From Marinobacter sp. F3R08 (GTDB taxonomy: Bacteria; Pseudomonadota; Gammaproteobacteria; Pseudomonadales; Oleiphilaceae), in assembly GCF_018860425.1 (NCBI RefSeq), contig NZ_JAHKPI010000015.1:434001-498000 (forward strand): a stretch of DNA of 64,000 nucleotides, in the 5' to 3' direction. The position numbers were made by a program, and so were the translations under genes. A model generated the notes under the pieces. It ran no database searches. It saw only the letters and a list, made by a program, of their open reading frames with translations, and was not told the DNA's origin. Below are positions 1 through 8,855 of the stretch, one piece after another. Each line of letters opens with the position of its first letter. Within the stretch, counting starts at the first letter, position 1.

Positions 1-979
1 AAGCTGCAGGATTGGCAAATCCCAGAAGCCAGGCAATTTCCGCCAGTGATGTATCCGTTTCACGAATATAGTCCCGAGCCAACTGCTTGCGCGTTTCATC
101 CATCAGTTCTCTGAATTTTGTCCCCTCGGCAGCCAGCTGTCTCTGAAGTGTCCACGGTGCCACCCCCATTTTCATCGCAATCGTTTCCAGGCTCGGAGTC
201 TCCCCCCGGAACAAAGGTGTGAGAAGGTTTCTTACCCTGTCTCCTGTCGTGCATCCTCGTCGGATTTGTTGCAGTTCCTGCTCGCAGAGCTCTGAAAGTT
301 TTTCATGCATGGCCGGCTGGGCCTGCTGATTACCACTCTCCCAGATATCCTGTCGCACAGTGAGGCTGTTTTTTTCTGCTCCGAACTGCACCGGACAGCG
401 AAACCAGCGTTCGAATAACTCGTCCTGGCCAGTAGACCGGTATTCGATCGTGACTCGTTCCAGAACATTATATCGGCCAGTGATAGTGCGCAGAAACTGA
501 GTCCAGGCCGCAAGGACGGAATCCACCACAAAATAGTTGAAATCGTTGTAAGGGCGTATTGAATAAAACAACGCCTGCCGGCTCTCCGGCCTGACTATCG
601 GAACGCCGCGGCTATTTCGGCTGGTCAGTAGCGCGTAACGAATCAGAGTGGTGATCGCGGCGCCGGCGGTATCGGCGGTTTCTCCGGCCAGGCCCGCGAT
701 ACCGGCATCGACAGGGCGTGATAATGCCCCCATCCTCAGTCCCAAAGCCCGGTTTCCGGTCTGATTGATCGCCGCATGCCCCAGACGCATAAACCGTGGA
801 ATGCTGATCCGCGCTTCCGGAGATGTCAGTGTCTGGTGGTCAAGTTGAAAACGGGAGGCGAGTTCTGAGCTGTTGGCGCCCTCGGCTTGTGCCGCACGCA
901 TGAGCGCGGAAACATATAGAACGCTGATGTCTCCCAGTGAGTTCCGGCTTTCCCGCGGGGCGGGTCTCTGTTCGATCAT
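1..979 (-). CDS. AraC-family transcriptional regulator (C-terminus cut by window edge)
   Basis: Transcription regulator of the AraC/XylS family with an N-terminal Arabinose_bd-type sensing domain. Translating the minus strand from ATG at 979 gives MIEQRPAPRESRNSLGDISV and then an uninterrupted frame to base 1. The last readable part contains the HTH segment LAEIAWLLGFANPAAF, so only the final part of the second helix-turn-helix is missing. The longer MSDKSF start just upstream is in another frame and soon hits a stop. It diverges from fadH, with a 33-bp inverted repeat between the two genes, so control of fadH and of itself is likely. The ligand is unknown; a fatty-acid-derived effector is only inferred from the neighbour. 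Confidence 0.85.
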   Translation of the reverse strand, partial: MIEQRPAPRESRNSLGDISVLYVSALMRAAQAEGANSSELASRFQLDHQTLTSPEARISIPRFMRLGHAAINQTGNRALGLRMGALSRPVDAGIAGLAGETADTAGAAITTLIRYALLTSRNSRGVPIVRPESRQALFYSIRPYNDFNYFVVDSVLAAWTQFLRTITGRYNVLERVTIEYRSTGQDELFERWFRCPVQFGAEKNSLTVRQDIWESGNQQAQPAMHEKLSELCEQELQQIRRGCTTGDRVRNLLTPLFRGETPSLETIAMKMGVAPWTLQRQLAAEGTKFRELMDETRKQLARDYIRETDTSLAEIAWLLGFANPAA

Positions 980-1000
980 CGAAGCTTTTGTCTGACATGT

Positions 1001-1033
1001 TATCCCAAGATAACAGAATGTTATTCTGGGATA
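1001..1033. promoter_or_regulatory. 33-bp inverted repeat, candidate operator
   Basis: The arms TATCCCAAGATAACA (1001-1015) and TGTTATTCTGGGATA (1019-1033) are complementary except for two central positions, with a 3-base spacer GAA. The repeat lies between the divergent AraC-family gene (start 979) and fadH (start 1134), where an operator or overlapping promoters are expected. It has no T-tract, so it is not a terminator. AraC proteins often bind direct repeats, so a different dimeric repressor is also possible. Confidence 0.6.
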
Positions 1034-1112
1034 TTGTCGATGGCAAGAACCGCGAGTAGTTTAAGGCCCAACAATGAACGGGGCCCTCGCAGTTTGGGGC
1101 GTCCCGCCGTAG

Positions 1113-3203
<2,091 letters not shown>

Positions 3204-3311
3204 GCGTAAACACGATCACAAAACATTGCAGTTTTTCCATGTGCAGAAACGATTGTCTGGCTAGACTAATAGCCTTGGTACTGTCGAGTCGATGATTTTG
3301 GAGAGCGTGCA

Positions 3312-4559
3312 ATGGTGTCTGCCGACCAGGCAACCGATGGATATTCGGCGGTGTTCTTTCTGGAAGGGAATCGGGTGGCCCGCGAGATGCGGGCCACTGA
3401 ATTCGGGGCCTTCCTGGATGGCTATGTAGGGCTTTCAGATCTCGCCGGAACCGATGTCAGGGCTGTGCTGGTTGAGCTGAGTGGCGATCTTCTGGTTCAG
3501 GCTCTGGTTTTCTTCCGGATCTGGTTTGACGAGGAGGGCCGTGCCGATAGTCACTGGAACTTGCCGATTGAAGATCTGGCCAGGCGAGGCGCCAAAGGGC
3601 CAAATATGGGTGGTGGCGCGATCCGACTGGTTTGCAGGAGCCAATGCCCTGATCCCAAGTTCAAGGAGGATCTGTGGGACCCGGACATGACACCCGGGAA
3701 CAATCATTTCCAGATAATCCGCAAAGTTGTCGCGGCCAACAGTCTCAAATTCCGGAAACTGGAATCGGCCCAGGAAGAAAATATCCCGATTCTCAGTGAT
3801 CAGGCTGAGGATACGAATGGTCGGGAGGAGTCCGGAGCAGCGGCAGATCGTTCTCGCCTGGCGCAGTTGATCCGGGAGCAGCGTCTACGAATCAAAACCC
3901 TCCAGAGTGTTCACCGTGATGCCTTGTCGGATATGCAGCGTGAGCATCGCCTGGAGATTCAGGGGCTGCGGAGTGATTTTGCCGATCTCGAACAGAAATA
4001 CGAACGACAACGTCTGAGTAACGATCAGCTTAAAAAACGCCTGTCGGAACGAAACGAACAATATCTTGCCATGCAGGAGCAGATAGCTGCCGATGGTGAA
4101 AAAAAGCAACGGGAAGATTCAAACGCGGGTGCGGAATTATTGTTGCTCAGGGAGCAGTTGGAGCGGCGCCAGCGAGAGCTGGAGTTGAGAGACGAGAAAA
4201 TCGTCGCTCTTGAGGAGGAAAACCATGAACTGCGCAACCGCGAACCGCCCGAAGGCTCCATATTGGATCATCTGAAGCGTCAGACGGTGTTCCTGGTGGC
4301 CTATCAGCCCGGTGCGGGTCATGTGACGTTGCCATTCAAAGACGTTGAAACATACTTTAGTAACCCCACTGCCTATGCCGCAGAACGCTGTGGTATGAAT
4401 GAGCCCGCCTATCTGGAATGGCTCGAACATTATGAGAATCCTGTCTGCTCTCATACCGACGAAAACGGAAAGTGTTGTGGTGAGCCGATTCTTCGGGTTA
4501 GTCAGCCAGCGGAGTTCCGGTCTGGCATCGATGACCGGTGCGAGAAACACCAGAGCTAG
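3312..4559 (+). CDS. Coiled-coil protein of unknown function with C-terminal Cys/His cluster
   Basis: 415 aa, not recognised as a named family. The first 150 residues look globular (FFLEGNRVAREMRATEF, then a stretch rich in aromatic residues and Gly). Residues about 175-320 are strongly charged, with Glu/Arg/Gln/Leu periodicity typical of a long coiled coil. The last 80 residues are globular again and end in CSHTDENGKCCGEP and DDRCEKH, which could bind zinc. No signal peptide or membrane segment is visible. GGAGAG before the ATG supports the start. It sits alone between fadH and nadK on the same strand. A structural or DNA-associated role is possible but cannot be shown here. Confidence 0.75.
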   Translation: MVSADQATDGYSAVFFLEGNRVAREMRATEFGAFLDGYVGLSDLAGTDVRAVLVELSGDLLVQALVFFRIWFDEEGRADSHWNLPIEDLARRGAKGPNMGGGAIRLVCRSQCPDPKFKEDLWDPDMTPGNNHFQIIRKVVAANSLKFRKLESAQEENIPILSDQAEDTNGREESGAAADRSRLAQLIREQRLRIKTLQSVHRDALSDMQREHRLEIQGLRSDFADLEQKYERQRLSNDQLKKRLSERNEQYLAMQEQIAADGEKKQREDSNAGAELLLLREQLERRQRELELRDEKIVALEEENHELRNREPPEGSILDHLKRQTVFLVAYQPGAGHVTLPFKDVETYFSNPTAYAAERCGMNEPAYLEWLEHYENPVCSHTDENGKCCGEPILRVSQPAEFRSGIDDRCEKHQS

Positions 4560-4676
4560 GGTGGATTCCTAACTTTTTTCAGAATCCGGGTGACTTTCGT
4601 TAAACTGTACGCCAGATTGTCACCGGGGTAACGCTTGCGTTGGTCCCCGCCGCATCCCGACACCACAGGAAGCTTC

Positions 4677-5561
4677 ATGGATCATTTCAGGAACATTGGT
4701 GTGATTGGCCGAATGGGCAGCGTGAAAGTGGTTGAATCACTACGCCAGCTCAAGCAATACCTGATCGCAAACAATTATCACGTCATTCTTGAGGAAGACA
4801 CGGCCAGCATGTTGCCCGGGCACGGCCTGCAGGTGGCAAGCAAGAAACTTCTTGGCGAAATTTGTGATCTGGTCATTGTGGTCGGCGGTGATGGCAGTCT
4901 TCTGGGTGCTGCTCGCGAGTTGGCGAAGTCCAAGATTCCCCTGCTTGGGGTGAACCGTGGCCGTCTGGGCTTTCTGACCGACATTTCCCCTTCCGACCTT
5001 GAGGATCGCCTCGGCAAGGTGCTTGAAGGCGAATACATGGAAGAGACCCGGTTTTTGCTGGACGGTAATGTCGAGCGCAACGGGCAGCCTCTGGGGTTCG
5101 GCACGGCCCTGAATGATGTGGTGCTGCATCCTGGTAGATCTACCCGGATGATCGGCTTTGATCTGTTTATTGATGGTCATTTTGTCTACAGTCAGCGCTC
5201 AGACGGCCTTATTGTTTCAACGCCGACGGGCTCCACCGCCTATTCGCTGTCCGCTGGAGGCCCGATCATGCATCCGAAGCTGGATGCCATTGTTCTGGTA
5301 CCGATGTTTCCCCACACTCTGAGCAGCCGGCCGATCGTTGTCGATGGCAAGAGTGAGATTAAACTGGTGATCGGAGAGACCAATGAAACCTATCCGCAAA
5401 TCAGCTTTGACGGTCAGATGAACATCGCCTGTGCACCGGGTGATATCATTCGAATCACGAAGAAACCGTTCAAGATCCGGTTGATTCATCCCACCGACCA
5501 TAATTTCTACGCCACCTGCCGTGACAAGCTTGGCTGGGCCAGTGAAATATCAGCGAGTTAA
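4677..5561 (+). CDS. nadK: NAD kinase
   Basis: Phosphorylates NAD+ to NADP+ using ATP or polyphosphate; cytosolic. 294 aa, the usual length. Family signatures are VVGGDGSLLGAAREL (GGDG at residues 70-73, with the catalytic Asp72) and STPTGSTAYSLSAGGPI, plus a C-terminal beta-rich domain. An upstream in-frame extension to 4635 is possible, but ATG at 4677 follows CAGGAAG at proper spacing and gives the conserved N-terminus FRNIGVIGRMGS. The stop codon is followed after two bases by the ATG of the metallophosphatase gene, implying translational coupling. Confidence 0.96.
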   Translation: MDHFRNIGVIGRMGSVKVVESLRQLKQYLIANNYHVILEEDTASMLPGHGLQVASKKLLGEICDLVIVVGGDGSLLGAARELAKSKIPLLGVNRGRLGFLTDISPSDLEDRLGKVLEGEYMEETRFLLDGNVERNGQPLGFGTALNDVVLHPGRSTRMIGFDLFIDGHFVYSQRSDGLIVSTPTGSTAYSLSAGGPIMHPKLDAIVLVPMFPHTLSSRPIVVDGKSEIKLVIGETNETYPQISFDGQMNIACAPGDIIRITKKPFKIRLIHPTDHNFYATCRDKLGWASEISAS

Positions 5562-5563
5562 TC

Positions 5564-6577
5564 ATGGCTGGAACAAAATCGACCGCTCATCGCGGTTACG
5601 ACATCATTGGTGATATTCATGGTTGTGCCCTCACGTTGGTCAGATTGCTGGACCAGATGGGGTATCGCAAGGTTAATGGGATCTATCAGCATCCTCGTCG
5701 TCAGGCGATTTTTATTGGCGATATCATTGATCGGGGTCCCCGCATTCGTGAGTCTCTTCACCTTGTCAGGGATATGGTGGAGCATGGTTCGGCCCGCATT
5801 GTTATGGGCAATCATGAGTACAATGCCCTTGGCTATTGCACGCGGGCCCGCCCGGGCAGTGGCAAAACCTTTTTGCGTGAACACAACGCCCGTCACGACC
5901 GCCTGATCCGGGAGACACTCGATCAGTTCGAGGCGTATCCGTATGAGTGGAACGAGTTCCTCGAATGGTTCTATACCATACCGCTGTTTATCGATGACGA
6001 GGATTTCCGGGTTGTTCACGCCTGTTGGGACGGGGATCTGATCGAAAAATTCAAGCGGGTACAGGGCGGCGCCTGCATCGACGAGGATTTTCTGCACGCC
6101 TCTGCTGCTATCGAATCCTTCGCGGGGCAGGTCATGGATACCCTGCTGAGGGGCACGGATCTCAGATTGCCGGAGGGGATGGCTATTAGCGGTCGTGACG
6201 GCTATGTTCGTGAGTTTTTCCGTACCAAATTCTGGGCTGATAATCCTCATACCTATGCAGACGTTGTGTTCCAGCCAGACCCTTTGCCACCAGAAGTGGC
6301 AAGACGGGTATTGACGACAGAAGAGCGGAAGCAGCTGATCAGCTATCCTCTGGATGCGCCGCCGGTGTTTGTCGGGCATTACTGGATGGAGGGGGAGCCA
6401 GCGCCACTGAGGTCCAACGTTGCCTGCATAGACTACAGCGCGGTGAAGTACGGTCGGCTGGTGGCTTATAGAATGGATGGCGAGAGGGCACTTTCCCGGG
6501 ACAAGTTTGTCTGGGTAGATGTGGAACGGCCGGAGCAGCCGGGCTATCCCCATACCGAAGACAGCGTTGCGCGTTAA
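5564..6577 (+). CDS. Metallophosphoesterase (calcineurin-like)
   Basis: Two-metal phosphatase of the PPP-like class related to PrpE and diadenosine-tetraphosphatase enzymes. 337 aa with all core motifs: GDIHG (Asp17, His19), FIGDIIDRGP, IVMGNHEY, and a late GHYWM histidine. No signal peptide, so cytosolic. It starts two bases after the nadK stop, so the pair is probably made from one mRNA. A substrate among dinucleotides or NAD(P)-related phosphates would fit that context but is inference. The length (337 aa against about 270-280 for ApaH) argues against calling it apaH. Confidence 0.85.
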   Translation: MAGTKSTAHRGYDIIGDIHGCALTLVRLLDQMGYRKVNGIYQHPRRQAIFIGDIIDRGPRIRESLHLVRDMVEHGSARIVMGNHEYNALGYCTRARPGSGKTFLREHNARHDRLIRETLDQFEAYPYEWNEFLEWFYTIPLFIDDEDFRVVHACWDGDLIEKFKRVQGGACIDEDFLHASAAIESFAGQVMDTLLRGTDLRLPEGMAISGRDGYVREFFRTKFWADNPHTYADVVFQPDPLPPEVARRVLTTEERKQLISYPLDAPPVFVGHYWMEGEPAPLRSNVACIDYSAVKYGRLVAYRMDGERALSRDKFVWVDVERPEQPGYPHTEDSVAR

Positions 6578-6620
6578 AGCGTGCAAGACGGCTGAATCAC
6601 TTCTGGAGGCATGGTAAGCG

Positions 6621-7475
6621 GTGTATCGAGTAAAGCAGTTAGATGCCACGGTAAACCTGGCGGGCTTTAGCCAGTGGTTGAACGGGCAGGGTGTTGCTCA
6701 TCGCATTACCGAGGAAGGTGGTTTTCAGGTGCTCTGGCTGGAGGATCCAGCTCACGCAGAGCCTGTGCTTGCAGCCCTGGACCGTTTCATTACGGAGCCC
6801 GAGCTCAGGGCTGCCGTGGATCAACAGAACCGTTCGCCGGTGTTTGTCGGGGGGCGCTGGCAGCCTTCACCACGTCATGCGCCTCTGGTGCTTGGTATCA
6901 TCGTATTTGCGGTTGTGATGGTCTGGCTTACCGCCATGGGACAGAACGAAGTGGCGGCCAGCCTGATGATGATTGATCCGCGTGATTACGATTGGTTCAC
7001 CCTGGCTGACCGTCTTGAGGCTCTGACTTCAACTCTCTTGGGTGGTCAGATCTGGCGGCTGGTGACACCGGATTTCCTGCATTTCAGCTGGACCCATATA
7101 ATTTTCAATTCTGTCATGCTCTGGTTTCTTGGTAGTCAGATAGAGTGGTTCGACGGCCGGGCCCGGTTGGTTGCGTTGTTTGTGGTAACAAGTCTGATCT
7201 CTAACGGCTTGCAGTATTTTGTTTCCGGTCCTCTGTTCGGTGGGCTATCCGGAGTGGTCTATGGAATTCTGGGCTATTGCTGGCTTAGCCAGCGATCTGT
7301 GCCGAGGTTCCAGTTTCCGCCTGCGCTGGTTACCTTTGCGGTTGTATGGATGGTGATCGGGTTTACGCCGCTTCCGGAAATGCTCGGGCTTGGGCGCATG
7401 GCCAACGAGGCGCATCTGGGAGGCTTTGTTGCCGGACTGGCCCTTGCTTTTGTTTTGCCCGTAAAAGGCAGGTGA
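6621..7475 (+). CDS. Rhomboid-family intramembrane serine protease
   Basis: Membrane protease of the GlpG type, cleaving transmembrane segments in the inner membrane. 284 aa. The N-terminal ~90 residues form the soluble cytoplasmic domain seen in GlpG, followed by about six membrane segments. The catalytic pair is visible: Ser210 in GGLSGVVYG and His265 in NEAHLGGF; HFSWTHIIFN carries the conserved His and Asn. Starts at GTG 6621 behind GGAGG at 6605-6609. It follows the metallophosphatase gene by 43 bases, so it may be co-transcribed. Calling it glpG is reasonable but unproven. Confidence 0.9.
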   Translation: MYRVKQLDATVNLAGFSQWLNGQGVAHRITEEGGFQVLWLEDPAHAEPVLAALDRFITEPELRAAVDQQNRSPVFVGGRWQPSPRHAPLVLGIIVFAVVMVWLTAMGQNEVAASLMMIDPRDYDWFTLADRLEALTSTLLGGQIWRLVTPDFLHFSWTHIIFNSVMLWFLGSQIEWFDGRARLVALFVVTSLISNGLQYFVSGPLFGGLSGVVYGILGYCWLSQRSVPRFQFPPALVTFAVVWMVIGFTPLPEMLGLGRMANEAHLGGFVAGLALAFVLPVKGR

Positions 7476-7488
7476 GGCACATAAAAAA

Positions 7489-7507
7489 GCCCCGCCAGAG
7501 GCGGGGC
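7489..7507. terminator. Hairpin after rhomboid gene, T-tract only on the minus strand
   Basis: GCCCCGCC-AGA-GGCGGGGC, 8 perfect pairs, preceded by six A and followed by ATTAAAAG. It has the intrinsic-terminator form for minus-strand transcripts (hairpin then TTTTTT). On the plus strand it lacks a U-tract and would end rhomboid mRNA only weakly. Confidence 0.55.
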
Positions 7508-7540
7508 ATTAAAAGAGCTTTAAGCTCCTGATGAGAGAGA

Positions 7541-7567
7541 CCAAATGATACGACCGTCGTCATTTGG
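7541..7567. promoter_or_regulatory. Inverted repeat upstream of DUF1315 gene
   Basis: CCAAATG (7541-7547), ACGAC (7550-7554), then GTCGT (7556-7560) and CATTTGG (7561-7567) form nested complementary arms with a two-base bulge. The repeat immediately precedes the Fur box. It could be an operator for a second regulator or an RNA hairpin in the leader. Confidence 0.4.
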
Positions 7568-7570
7568 TGA

Positions 7571-7589
7571 GGTAATGATAATCATTATC
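7571..7589. promoter_or_regulatory. Fur box
   Basis: GGTAATGATAATCATTATC matches the classical 19-base Fur consensus GATAATGATAATCATTATC at 18 of 19 positions. It ends 60 bases upstream of the DUF1315 start codon, placing it in the promoter region of the DUF1315/DUF2797 pair. This implies iron-dependent repression through Fur; no in-window Fur gene exists to check against. Confidence 0.8.
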
Positions 7590-7649
7590 GTTTGATTCTG
7601 TCAAACGGTTCCTCCACATTTTTAATGAACATTATTTCAGGAGAGCGGG

Positions 7650-7940
7650 ATGACATACGAAGAACTGATCGAGCGACTGGATCCTAATGTGTACCGGAGC
7701 CTCCGGCAGTCAATTGAGCTCGGCAAATGGCCTGATGGTCGCAAGCTGACGCCCGAGCAGCGTGAAATCAGCCTCGAGGCGGTGATCTATTACGAAAATC
7801 TCCACAACATTCCTGAAGAGGAGCGTACCGGCTATCTCGACAGGGGCGTCAAGGCCGGAACTGCCTGTGACCCCTCTGTCCAGCGCAGGCAGGCTAACGG
7901 CGATGTGGATCCCGATCAGTATGTCGAGGTCAAATCTTGA
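7650..7940 (+). CDS. DUF1315 family protein (YeaC-like)
   Basis: 96 aa small cytosolic protein of the DUF1315/YeaC family, function unknown. It contains the family's SLRQSIELGKWPDGRKLT and an acidic C-terminus. ATG at 7650 follows CAGGAGAG. It lies 60 bases downstream of the Fur box. Its stop codon overlaps the TTG start of the DUF2797 gene (TTGA), so the two are translationally coupled. Confidence 0.85.
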   Translation: MTYEELIERLDPNVYRSLRQSIELGKWPDGRKLTPEQREISLEAVIYYENLHNIPEEERTGYLDRGVKAGTACDPSVQRRQANGDVDPDQYVEVKS

Positions 7941-8776
7941 GTGAGCTGATTGACGTAACCGGCCGGCTCCGGAAAATGCCGGCAGAGGCAGGCGATCCGG
8001 TGGCCTATACCATTGCCGTTGGTGATGCCCGAATTCCGATGAACGACTTGATTGGTAAGTCGCTGCGGCTGGATTTCGATGGCGTGATCCGATGCATCAA
8101 CTGTGACCGGAAGACCAATAAAAGTTTCAATCAGGGCTTCTGTTATCCCTGTTTCCGTAAACTTGCGGCCTGCGACAGTTGCATCATGAGCCCGGAAAAG
8201 TGCCACTATCATCTTGGCACTTGTCGAGAGCCGGAGTGGGGCGAGACCCACTGCATGGTAGAGCATGTGGTGTATCTGGCCAATTCGTCAGGTCTCAAGG
8301 TCGGCATTACCCGTGGATCCCAGGTGCCTACGCGCTGGATCGACCAGGGGGCAGTGGACGCAATACCAATGGTGCGGGTTGCAACCCGATATATTGCCGG
8401 GCTGGTGGAAGTGGCCTGTAAGGCTCATGTTGCTGACCGGACCAACTGGCGGGCGATGCTCAAGGGAGATGTTCCCGAACTGGATCTGACGGATGAGCGT
8501 CGTCGAGTACTTGGTTTGATCGCAGACGACCTTGAACGGCTCAGGCAGAGCCACGGCGAGGAGGCGATCCGTGAAGTTGACGAGCAAGGGCTTGGCCTGA
8601 GCTACCCTGTGCAGGTCTGGCCAGCCAAGATCAAGACCCATAACCTCGATAAATTGCCGGAAGTGGAAGGAGTTCTCGAGGGGATCAAGGGGCAATATCT
8701 CATTCTGAATACCGGTGTGATCAATATTCGGAAGTACACCGGTTATGAAGTCCGTTTCCGGGTCATAGAAGGCTGA
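7937..8776 (+). CDS. DUF2797 domain protein with cysteine clusters
   Basis: 279 aa, DUF2797 family, function unknown. A Cys-rich segment at about residues 55-105 (CINCDRK, CYPCF, CDSC, CHYHLGTC) looks like two metal-binding knuckles. It is followed by the conserved VVYLANSSGLKVGITR and PTRWIDQGA stretch, which resembles the core of GIY-YIG-type folds (tentative). The start is TTG at 7937, overlapping the preceding stop; GTG at 7941 is out of frame. Coupling to DUF1315 behind a Fur box suggests both are made under iron limitation. Confidence 0.8.
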   Translation: MSELIDVTGRLRKMPAEAGDPVAYTIAVGDARIPMNDLIGKSLRLDFDGVIRCINCDRKTNKSFNQGFCYPCFRKLAACDSCIMSPEKCHYHLGTCREPEWGETHCMVEHVVYLANSSGLKVGITRGSQVPTRWIDQGAVDAIPMVRVATRYIAGLVEVACKAHVADRTNWRAMLKGDVPELDLTDERRRVLGLIADDLERLRQSHGEEAIREVDEQGLGLSYPVQVWPAKIKTHNLDKLPEVEGVLEGIKGQYLILNTGVINIRKYTGYEVRFRVIEG

Positions 8777-8855
8777 TAACGCCTTACCCGGCACTCTTTT
8801 CATGCCTTCGGGGTTGATGTGTCAGCACCGGGGGCCGCGACTCTGGAGAAAACCA

